From: Impatiens glandulifera
Taxonomy: Eukaryota > Streptophyta > Magnoliopsida > Ericales > Balsaminaceae
Length of the DNA: 64,000 nucleotides
NCBI RefSeq assembly: GCF_907164915.1
Contig: NC_061863.1
Location: 4,332,340 to 4,396,339, forward strand
Direction of reading: 5' to 3'
In this document: positions 40,101-49,793 of the stretch, in pieces
Numbering within the stretch: position 1 is the stretch's first letter
How the letters are laid out: each line of letters begins with the position of its first letter
Position numbers and translations under genes: made by a program
Notes under the pieces: model-generated
Told to the model about the DNA's origin: nothing
The model's database searches: none
The model's input: the letters and a program-made list of their open reading frames with translations, nothing else

Positions 40101-41403
40101 AAATCTAGAGGAAACCATCTGTATGGAGCAGCCAGAAGGGTTCAAAGTTCATCAAAAGAATGATGTGTTTGCTTAGGAAGTCGTTGTATGGACTCAAACA
40201 ATCACCAAAGCAGTGGTACTTACGGTTTAATGCGTTTATTACTCAACAAGGCTTTATGAGGAGTAGCTATGATACTTGTTTATACTTCAGAGGGAAGAAT
40301 ATACTTGAAGTTGATTATCTTCTGCTATATGTAGATGATATTCTACTAATCAGCAAAGAAGCTTCAAGTGTGAAGAAGTTGAAGATTGTTCTAAGTTCCG
40401 AGTTTGATATGAAAAACTTAGGCAAAATTGCTAAGATTCATGGGATAAGGATTAAGAGAGACAGGAAGAATGGTGTAATGACTCTCAGCCAACAGGGCTA
40501 TCTCGAGAAGGTGATTGATAAGTTCAAAATTCGAGGAGCCAAGCCAGCAAAGTTGCCGATCACGAATCAGTATCTGATGTCGTCTGTGAACTCGAGAAAA
40601 ACCAGGTCAGATCAGACTTACATGGAAAAGATTCTGTATTCAAGTGCAGTTGGGTCTGTGATGTACTCAATGGTTTGTACCATGCCAGACTTGGCACATG
40701 CGATTAGTGTCTTGAGCATGTTTATGGCGAGTCCAGGCCGTGAACATTGGCTCACAATGAAGTGGTTACTAAGATACATAGCCTCGACTACTGATGTGGG
40801 GATATGTTACAAGAAAAGAAGTGGAGCAGATGTTAGTGTAATTGGTTACGTGGACTCAGATTATGCAAGAGATAAAGACTCAAGGAAATCAACTTCGGTT
40901 TTCTACTTTTTGGTGAACGGTAACTGTATCAGTTGGAAGAGCGAGTTGCAATCAGTAGTGGCTTTATCAACAACAGAAGCCGAATATATCGCAGCAACTG
41001 AAACTGTAAAGGAAGCAATGTAGATTTAGGGTCTGCTGCAAAACTGAAGGTGTTCGAAGGACCTGCGACGGTGTTCACAGATAGCCAAAGTGCACTACAC
41101 TTGTGCAAGAATCCTGTGTTCCATAAAAGAACAAAACACGTGGATATCAAGCACCATTTCATTCGAGAGAAGATAGCACAAGGGGTGGTTTCAATCAACA
41201 AGGTTGGAACAGAAGATAACCCGGCTGATGTTGGAACCAAGGTACTACCTCTAAGTAAATTCAGACATTGTTTGGATTTCTTAGAGTTCAAGAGATGTAG
41301 TGCAATGAAGGCTTCGAGCAATGAAGTGATGAACATATTCGATTTCACTAGAACAAGAGAAAGACCTTTCAACCCAAGGTGGAGATTGTTGAAATTGAGT
41401 TGA
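37186..41403 (+). pseudogene. Broken gag-pol polyprotein of the copia element
   Basis: Fragments in several frames can be ordered. A gag start at about 37201 includes DKFDGNGDFRIWQRK and then a stop; gag continues at 37471-37770 with SMWRRIDELF. A CCHC zinc knuckle (CYDCGTVGHLRNHC) lies near 38039-38080. The protease motif DWVLDSGC is near 38199. Integrase with HSDLWGP and VDDYSR is at about 38640-38876, continuing in fragments to 39428. Reverse transcriptase covers about 39830-40480, with QMDVKTAFLHG and the catalytic YVDDILL (about 40327-40350), followed by RNase H with SDYARD and STTEAEY (about 40850-41260). At least several in-frame stops and frame changes separate these pieces, for example near 37421, 37768, 38874, 39969, 40174 and 41021. 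It cannot encode a working polyprotein. Confidence 0.9.
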
Positions 41404-41708
41404 TGGGTCATGCCCAATTAAATAAAGTGTCCAAAACTTATAGTTAGGACAAGTTGTTTATATTATATATATGAGTAATTCACACAAGTGGGTTAAAATT
41501 TTTATATGTGTGAGTGATATATATAAAGAACGAGGTGTAACTGAAACGTTCAATTGGGATAGTGGAATCGAGTTCGTAACAGAGCTCGACGGAGACGTAG
41601 ACCATCTTTTTTGGGTCGAACTCCGATATCAAATCTTGTATTGTTTTATTGGTTTCTTGTTGTTATATTTCTTAGTTCTTTGATTGATTAAGAGATAAAT
41701 TCTCTACC
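41387..41708 (+). repeat. 3' LTR of the copia element
   Basis: Begins TGTTGAAATTGAGTTGATGG and ends CTCTACC; the terminal A of the 5' copy has become C. It differs from the 5' LTR by scattered substitutions, and its middle (about 41440-41520) is longer in unique sequence where the 5' LTR has the expanded TA run. Confidence 0.9.
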
Positions 41709-41843
41709 GTTTTAATAATAAAATAATCCTTGAAAATAAATTCATAAATTGTACCTGAATTTGTCTTCAATTTTTATATATAATTCCTTTTCATGTTTAC
41801 ATTTTACAATTATATGTGATTTTATGCATTTTAATAGTTAAAC

Positions 41844-41972
<129 letters not shown>

Positions 41973-42421
41973 AAATTTTAGGAATTTAACACTATCTTCT
42001 AAGGTCATAAAATGTAACCAAAATTGAAAAATATCTATTTCTTGTACTAAACGATAAAATTAAAATTTACACATACATATGAATGTTTTTTTAATTAAAT
42101 AGATATTTTAAATTTTAGTGATGTAGTAACAAACTTACACAAATCATTATAATTTAATTTACAAAAATGTTGATAGAATAAGTTCATTTAACAAACCGAC
42201 TGTTGGAATGAATTTTTTTTAATGAAAAAATAAACCTGTTCGATCAGTTTACTTACCCTATCTATTCTAATGAATCAGGAAATAAAAAAATTGATATTTA
42301 TTTTAAAATTGAAAATGAATTTCCAAAGTATTAGTAATTTAGTACATAACAATAATAATATTGTAAAGGTAAACAAAAGATCTCATTTATGGATTCTTGA
42401 CATGTATATATCCAGCAAACT

Positions 42422-45244
42422 TCATGAACAAATATTGGCATTTTCATCGTCGTCTTCTTCACCATTTCTTTTCTCTTCTCGCACTTGATTGTCTTCTTCA
42501 CCATTTCTTTTCTCTTCTCGCACTTGATTGTAAGCGGTTAACGTTTTTGCTCTCATGTTTGCTATCTCTACTATGATATCCATAGCTGCCCCTCCACAAA
42601 ATCAGTGTTTTTTTAGTATATGTGCCAAAACAATAATGCAGATTTTATGTACCTGATTCGAATGATGTCTGTGCGGCTCTGAGCTTTGGAGAAACCAGAG
42701 TTCCAAACACTTTGAGTGATTTTGGCCGCTCCTCCTCAATCTACCAAAATAACAAAGCAAATAACATTGTGGATGAATTGTGCCCATCGTGCAAAGGTGA
42801 AACAAGATTTCAAATACATTGTGGAATGAATGTTTGGATCAAGTATAACAAAAGTATAAAGATTGTATTTAAACGTATGGAAAGTGGAATCTTAAACAAA
42901 CTAGTCAACTCGACCCAAAATCTGGATAGAATCTTTAATTTCATTTCAAGTATTAAAAACGTTTGTTCAAATGTAACTTGATTTATCCTTTTCAAATATA
43001 AACTCTCCAATATATCAATCTAGGTTTCACCTGTTTTTTATATTATATATCTACTATTTATAGGTGTTAATTGGCTATAGTTACCTTCTTAAGTAACTTT
43101 TGGGTTAGGGTTTATGATGGCCCAGATTCTTTTACCCTATAGTGATCTTTTTGTACTTTTGAAAGCTATTAGGGATGAAAATACAAAGATAAACATCGGA
43201 AACTGTAAAAGCAGTTAATAATTCATAAACGAAGAACAAAATATTTTTGCAATATAACTTACTTGCTTGTCAACTATAAAAGTGACTTCAGTGATGGCTG
43301 GTCCTTCATCCAGAGTTACTGATAAAATAATGAATATTAAAGTAACAGGCGATTGATAGCAATGGGAATTAATCGATAACAACAATAACTAAATATTTCT
43401 ATTATCATTGATATCATGCCAAATTGCCAATTCTCCAACCATTTGAAATGAAATGCCTAGTTCTAAAGGATTTGGGAATTTATTACACTTACTTAAGGAC
43501 AACAAAATCTTGGGCCTTGTTTGAACTTGGGTTATTTGAAAAAAAATTGTTTTATGTACCAAAATATTATTGGTAGTTTTGAATGATGTGATTGATGGTT
43601 GAAAGAATGATGGATTATTTTGAAATAATCACAAATAACCCACATCAAACAATCTCTTGATAAAGGAATAATGTTAAACACTAGGGGGCTTTGTTGTTAA
43701 TTGGTCAGGCCAGTTGACCTAATAGATCAGGATTATTATGAGATAAGTTTAGGGTTTAGGGTAGATTTCCCCTATAAATGTGACACCTATGTTATAGCTT
43801 CTCATATTGTTCCATTGTCTAAGTAAACCCTAACAGTTGGTTAAGGCTAGCTAAGTTAGTTACTGGTAGTATAAATAGTGACATAAGTTTGTTTGAGGCA
43901 TTATGATATGTGGATTGTAATTGGTTTTTTCTTAATGAAAATTCTTTTATTCTAATTCTACAACGATAACTCCCTATTCTCAACCATAGAATTCAAAACT
44001 TGTTGCTCTGATACCAATTATACAATGTAACTAGAAATTAGGGTTTATGAAAGAAAATCCATTGTATATAAGAAGAGAAGATTTCCATTACAAAATATAA
44101 CTCCACAAAGTTAACCTCCATTGCCAAACTACCTATCTTCATTCATATACCACCTCCAAAGTCAGTCACTCAACCCTAACATGTTTGACAAAAAGGACAA
44201 ATTGAAGGAAATAAAAGGCATGCTTTTATCTTATTCAATGCATATAGGAATGAGTTTACCTAATTCAATGATCAAGGGTATCTTTTCTAAAGAAGTAGGT
44301 GATACAGATATGTTGTTTCATATCCAAATCATAAAGTTCACAAAAGTGCCAAGACAAAGAAACCTCTAGAACTAAATTTGAAGGGAAAAACAGCATAATA
44401 GTCCCAATACTACGTAAAATTAGGGGATATAAGTACCATCTTTCTGGTTTACTTGTAATGTCGTAGCAGCAGTTTGATCATTATGGTTGAATAAAGCACT
44501 GTTGATACGCAAAGGCCCCATAGAATATCGTGCACTCGCCAATTCCATCCATCCCTGCATAGACCAAGTGTTCTGAATATATTAAACATATAGTATTAAC
44601 CATTACCATGTTTCAAATCTAAATCGCAAGAAATCACATAAGTTGAAACAGAAAAACTTCAGAATGTCAACTATTTGTATCAAAATGTTAGATTCATATA
44701 TCTCAGAAATAAGTCTGAGTATCATCTTCTTCGTAAAGTTACCTGGCGAAGTATTGACGATAATGAATCGTAAAGAGTTAAATAGCTATCAGTTGAATCA
44801 AGAAACTTCAGAATGTTTTGATCTCTTGCTTCTACGTCTATCTTCTTTTCTTCATATAGATGCTCAGCAGACACATTCTCATTTCCAGCACTAATTATTC
44901 CTACTCCACTCAGATCAGACGAAGAACCGCTGCAGATTAGAGTTTCTCAGTCATATTAAATTGATAAAACTTCAAATCCGTCTACCTATTATTAAAACGA
45001 TCATAAACTTCGATGCGAGAATGTCAGTAGAGTAATCAACAAGATCTCTAGCTTAAATCTACAACCATCATGATTTCCATTTTAGATCACATTCTTAAGG
45101 ATGATTATGATTATCGATCAAAACCTAATATAGGAGGTGGTTAATGATGAAAGTAAACTAAACTTCGTCTTTATCATCCTTAGCTAATAGTCTAGAATTT
45201 TAACCAGAACTAAGACAACGAACTTACCGGAGTACTTCCGCCAT
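42422..45244 (-). CDS. CCDC115/Vma22-like V-ATPase assembly factor
   Basis: Six exons, minus strand: 45228-45244, 44743-44929, 44437-44554, 43263-43318, 42653-42740, 42422-42585. They join in frame to 209 residues. The 17-base first exon encodes MAEVLR and is supported by the strong donor CGGTAAGT and the correct phase. Family signatures are FLDSTDSYLTLYDSLSSILR, QGWMELASARYSMGPLRINS, VFGTLVSPKLRAAQTSFES and a C-terminal helix IIVEIANMRAKTL ending in a Glu/Asp-rich tail. Vma22/CCDC115 is an ER protein that helps assemble the membrane sector of the vacuolar H+-ATPase. That role in plants is inferred. Exon 3 uses a weak donor (GATG then GTACTT) because a stronger upstream one would break the frame. 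The third intron (1118 bp) carries transposon remnants. Confidence 0.88.
42452..42529 (-). repeat. 39-bp tandem duplication in coding exon
   Basis: Two exact copies, 42452-42490 and 42491-42529, encode NQVREEKRNGEED twice in the acidic C-terminal tail of the Vma22-like protein. Being a multiple of three, the duplication keeps the frame. The identity suggests it is recent. Confidence 0.95.
43517..43652. mobile_element. Short MITE in Vma22-like intron
   Basis: An inverted pair of about 21 bp, TTGTTTGAACTTGGGTTATT and the complement of AATAACCCACATCAAACAA, bounds a 136 bp element. The GGGCCTTGTTTG outer context resembles hAT-type MITE ends. The interior contains further self-complementary text around GATGGATTATTTTG. 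Confidence 0.6.
44005..44016 (-). other. Orphan primer-binding site, LTR fragment
   Basis: GCTCTGATACCA is the exact complement of the copia primer-binding site, so a minus-strand LTR element or TRIM may lie in this intron. Its LTR would extend rightwards, roughly 44017-44110, where a TTATATACAA box is visible on the minus strand. No matching second LTR was found. Confidence 0.4.
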
Positions 45245-46084
45245 TTTCCTTGAGTTTTCAGTCTGATTCGCAACAAAGAGAGATAGAGAGATAGAGAGAA
45301 AGAGAAACTAAATCCTCCAAAGATAGAATAATGCCCGGGAGCCCATAACCCGACCCGACGCATAATATACAAGTCGGCCTAACTTACTGTCCGAAAGATG
45401 TTTTTTAGTTTTCAAATAAGGGTGTGAGCTTTTTATTGGTTTATTAACTGAAATGTACATAAAAATCGTTGAATTAGTTTCATTGCAAGATATTGGTTCG
45501 ATACAATTCATGAAATGAATCACATGATTTCCAAAATACAAATGCATTGTATTTTAGATATTTTTAAAATACAAATGCATTGTATTTTAGATATTTTTAT
45601 TTTTTTTTATATTATTAACACAAGTAAATAGTAGTAAATAGTTTAAATGCGTGTTATACGATAAATTCGGATACGATAAATTCGGATCTACTGTCCCGAC
45701 TATCTTAGAGGAGAAAGAAAATTGAATATTAAAATAAAATGGGATTTAAGGTTTATGTCATGTATATATATATATAACTTTTTATTTGTCTCATTTATTA
45801 AAACGACATATGATTTAATATATAAAGCGTTAAACCGAACGTTAAAATTTGTTTAGTAAAAAAGAAAACCGTGATGATTTCAATTTAGCCGGATCGATTT
45901 GATATTTGGTAAACTTTTTCGAAGAAAACAAGCTTGAGTATATACTTTACCGGCCATTCTTGCAATTTTAGTTTGAGAAAATTGTTCAAGAAACACTTAA
46001 AAATGGCACATTTAGACTATTAATGTGCGACATAATGAACAAAACGTTTCCCTTTCAAAATGAAAAGATGTTTAAAAAAAAACA
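45245..46084. other. Intergenic spacer
   Basis: It contains the 5' leader and promoter of the minus-strand Vma22-like gene on the left and the 3' region of the F-box gene on the right. A pyrimidine-rich CTCTCTATCTCTCTATCTC leader (minus strand, about 45270-45300) is typical of plant 5' UTRs. A duplicated AAATACAAATGCATTGTATT segment occurs near 45532-45590. Confidence 0.55.
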
Positions 46085-47545
46085 TTATAGATGTACAACC
46101 GCAATTGATTTAGTAACGCAAGAATAAGCATCAAGTTCATTAGCCATTTTATTCCTCGATACATGTCTCCAAATCATCCCCTCACCCGACGCCGATACAT
46201 CGCAAACCGTCAAGAAATCCAACACCTGCCCGAATATCTTAAACATCTCAACCCCAAAAATCACGTCTCTATCCGAAACAAACACCGCATTCCAATCCAT
46301 AGGCGCATCAGGATGAGTGGAAACTTCAAACCAACTAAAATTCACGAAATCCAACTCCCATACTTTCCTCACCGCCTTATTCCTCCTCCCGATTTCACCG
46401 TCTCCTTCGCACCACAAAACCGATAACATAAATAATCGCCCACTCAAACAAATCAGCTTCGGGTAATACTCGTGAACACGGGGAGGAATCGAAACCGTTT
46501 CGATCCACACCCAATACCCCCTTTCTACGTCAAAACCTACAAGCTTATCGCTTTCAGAATAAACGTAGAAAACTCGATTGCATACAACTCCCGAGCAAGC
46601 AATACCAAAATTGACCGGTAATCGTTGAATTTCTGACCATTTATTTGACGTTGAATCGTAAATCTCCCCTGTTTCCAACCGCTCATCCCCCGATCCAACT
46701 CCTCCTATCGCAATCAGAACGAATCGTTTGTTTCTATTAATAGAACAAGTACCTAGAATCGGAGATGATCTTGCATACTTCATGGAGGCCATTTTATGCC
46801 ATGATTTACTCAAAGGTCGAAACAATAGAACTCCTTTGTGTGTCTTTTTTCCGAGATTGGTCAAGCTAGAACAACCTCCAACTATATAAACACTGTCTTT
46901 CGCGCTAGCAACTGAGAACATGAACCTTCCTTTAAGGATCGAAGCATCTAGCCTGTGCCATTGGTTATTAGATACATCTAACGAATGAATCTCCGAAGAA
47001 CACGAATAACCATCTTTAACAATGCCAAACAGAAACAGCCATGGATTTTGATGTAAACCATCTTGTCTCATCTGAATGAAACGTTGATTCGTCGTTAGAT
47101 ATCGCCATTTCTTGCAGACGAGACGAGCATTCATCAAGCTGGTGAGTGGAAGCCTAACTAGACACATCTCGAGAATATCATCGGGGAGAAAGACATCGCT
47201 TCGACTCTTCTGAGGCTCGAGTTTATACGTTTTCCTTGCGTTTCTCTTCCAGAACTTCTCCTTCATACCGTAAGAGAAGCAATCTATAGCACTTGATGAT
47301 TTTCTTCTACCATTTTGATCCACAAATGTTTCATTTGTTTCAGCTACAACTTTGCAGCTACCATTCCTACCATTTAAATTGAGACATTTCCATGAAGACC
47401 ATCTTGTATCATTGATTTCATCTCTTTTATTATTACTTTTCTGCTTCGGGCTAGGGTTTCTAACCAGACCTTTCGACATAGACATACTTAATGCTTGAAA
47501 TTCCTGACTAAGAGATGTTTCACCAGTCAAGCTTTCACTAACCAT
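46085..47545 (-). CDS. F-box/kelch-repeat protein, CFK1-like
   Basis: A single uninterrupted coding exon of 486 residues. The F-box is at about residues 116-160 (FLPDDILEMCLVRLPLTSL, then NARLVCKKW), followed by kelch repeats across about 165-460, including VYIVGGCSSL, SWHKMASMKYARSS and VLIAIGGVGSGDERLETG. The start MVSESLTGE with SLSQEFQALS resembles what I remember of Arabidopsis COP9-interacting F-box kelch 1 (At5g42350), and the YGMKEKFWKRN block just before the F-box also fits. F-box proteins bind SKP1 and present substrates to cullin-1 ubiquitin ligases through the kelch propeller. For CFK1 the reported target is the DNA methyltransferase DRM2, a function only inferred here. Assignment to F-box/kelch is firm; the CFK1 orthology is probable. 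Confidence 0.94.
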   Translation of the reverse strand: MVSESLTGETSLSQEFQALSMSMSKGLVRNPSPKQKSNNKRDEINDTRWSSWKCLNLNGRNGSCKVVAETNETFVDQNGRRKSSSAIDCFSYGMKEKFWKRNARKTYKLEPQKSRSDVFLPDDILEMCLVRLPLTSLMNARLVCKKWRYLTTNQRFIQMRQDGLHQNPWLFLFGIVKDGYSCSSEIHSLDVSNNQWHRLDASILKGRFMFSVASAKDSVYIVGGCSSLTNLGKKTHKGVLLFRPLSKSWHKMASMKYARSSPILGTCSINRNKRFVLIAIGGVGSGDERLETGEIYDSTSNKWSEIQRLPVNFGIACSGVVCNRVFYVYSESDKLVGFDVERGYWVWIETVSIPPRVHEYYPKLICLSGRLFMLSVLWCEGDGEIGRRNKAVRKVWELDFVNFSWFEVSTHPDAPMDWNAVFVSDRDVIFGVEMFKIFGQVLDFLTVCDVSASGEGMIWRHVSRNKMANELDAYSCVTKSIAVVHL

Positions 47546-49793
47546 CGTAGTTCCTCCACTTTACACAAATCAATAGAAGGATAGATCTAAAACTACACCT
47601 GGCAAATCCAGGAGATTCACTAAATGATCGAGAAAACAAGTGGAAATATCAGATCCGGAGCGGTTACCAGAAAACAAATGATGTATCACGTATCAAATGG
47701 CAGTTAAAACAAAGAGAAATCTGGTAGAAATCGTGTAAGTAACATTCAGCATACATTAACATACCGATTTGGAGAAATGGAGATCGGAGACCGAACATCG
47801 ACTTGTTTATCTTATCTGCATTCTTCTAGCGATTTGCATACATTTGGAGAATCGAGATCTTCATGAGAAAGTAGAAAACGATACATGATAATCAAATCAA
47901 ATCAAACATGGAAAACTGAAGATTGAGGAATGAGAATTTAGTAAAGCGACTCAACAATGATGAGAGAGAAACAGCAATATTACAATTCTCCTGACATTGT
48001 TTTTGTTCTCTTTCTCTTCCAAAGAGGCGTTTTCATACTCTCTCTCTCTCTCTCTTCAATCATTGCAGTGGGAGCGGTTTCTCGGCAAATTAATATTTTA
48101 TTTATTTATGTCGGTGGGGAGGACCTTTAGACTTTAAATTACCTTTCCCAAATTCGAGACCTTCCAAAATTATTATTTTTTTTTTCATATAAAATAAATA
48201 AATTAATTAATTTAGGTAAGATGTTGGTAGTAGTAAATATTCCGCTATCTTAAGATGATGACAATTTTTTTTGTTTTATTAACCTATATTAGCATGATCC
48301 TATTGAAAACAAATTATATTATAACATCTTTAATACATAAATTTATATGTATATCATTATACATAAATATGAGTTTATATTTGTGTAAAAATATTATTAT
48401 TAGATAGGTAGAGTTAGATTTTAGAGAATTTTTTTGTCTTATCGGTTTTAAACGTTGATAACTTATTATTTACGCGACATTTATAAATAAAAAATTAAAT
48501 TAGTGACGTTTATCTTTATTTTATTTATTTATAAAAGACATATAGATAATAAGTTAACGGAGTTTGTAACTGTTAGAATATTTTATATAGTTTTAACCAT
48601 AAAAATATTCCAGTTTTTAATTTTGAAACAAGAGATCTGAAATCTCAAAATTTTGGCATTTACTATTTTTTCTAAATGAGCGTAACATGATATGAAATGC
48701 ATACATATTATATTAAACTAATCAGAATATTTCACTCTCAATTAACACTCTAGGGTTATTGATTGAGGGTTGAAAATTTTTAACTCACATTTGAATAGAA
48801 TCTCTTTATTAAATATCAATGTTTATATTTAGAACCGAGATCCAAGATAAAGAAAAAATTCAATTTCATAAATCATTTTTCATTATAGATCTATCAATTT
48901 ACGGAAATAGAGTATTAAAATTATATATTTAAAAGTAAAGATTTAGAGTAAAGATTCTAACATAAATTTTATATTAACCTCATTTATTTTCGTTTCTTAA
49001 GATATCTTGCAATGACTAATAATAATATAAAAATTATTTAAAGGTAGCTTCATCCCCATAACTTCTCATATTGAAAGTTATATGGGACAACATGTGCATA
49101 TACAAATCTTAAAATAATCTATATGATAATTCCACTTCTTTAAATATGAAAAATCCAAATAAAAACAAAAGTGTAGAATTTATATATAAAAATTTGTTTA
49201 TTATTTGCCAAAGGGTCTTTATCAACTTATTCTACTAAATATATTGCCAATATGACAAATTTTCAGCCTACTTAATATGTTTAATAATTTCCAAAACTAA
49301 CTAAAATACAAATTAACCGAATTATTTGAAAATGTTGAAACAAAACAAAAATACAATTAGATACAAATTTAGAAAAAAAGTCTTGAAATAGACAAATGGG
49401 TCCTCCCCTTATGACTTTACCCCTGCAATATATTATTTGATTTGAAATGAAATTAAAAAATATTAAACCCTTGTTTAATGTTGATTATTTTATTACTAAA
49501 TTTCTTATCATCAATTAACTACTTTTTTTTTTTGTTAATCAAGAACTAAAATAGTTTTAAATCTACTTTATCATATACTAAATATGAAGGATGAGATGAG
49601 GAGATATTAGTAATTTTAAATAAATTCAACTAAATTGAAGACATGATGTAGTCATAAAAAGAAACAATATACACAAAAATAAAATAAAAAAACTAAATTA
49701 ATATAATAAAATGCATAAGTTCATAGAAAGTTAATTAAGTAAGTTCTAGTGCATAATCATCCCATAATGTAAAAACAAAACAAAACAAAAAAA
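47546..49793. other. Spacer with F-box 5' leader
   Basis: The left part (47546-48060) should be the F-box gene's 5' UTR and promoter. It includes a TC dinucleotide tract on the plus strand near 48030-48055, and possible leader introns could not be resolved. The rest is AT-rich without recognisable elements. Confidence 0.5.

Larger units (their letters stand above)
36798..41708 (+). mobile_element. Degenerate Ty1/copia LTR retrotransposon
   Basis: A complete but decayed element: 5' LTR 36798-37125, primer-binding site, gag and pol remnants in copia order (protease, integrase, reverse transcriptase, RNase H), purine tract AAGGTGGAGAT just before 41387, and 3' LTR 41387-41708. The flanks GTTTA (36793-36797) and GTTTT (41709-41713) differ at one base and probably are the target duplication. 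It inserted about 380 bp downstream of the EH-domain gene in the same orientation. Stops and frameshifts throughout make it non-autonomous. Confidence 0.9.

Noticed and set aside
45184..45372. Minus-strand frame of 62 residues reading through the start of the Vma22-like gene
   Set aside because: It is out of frame with the gene's first exon and covers 5' leader and intron sequence.
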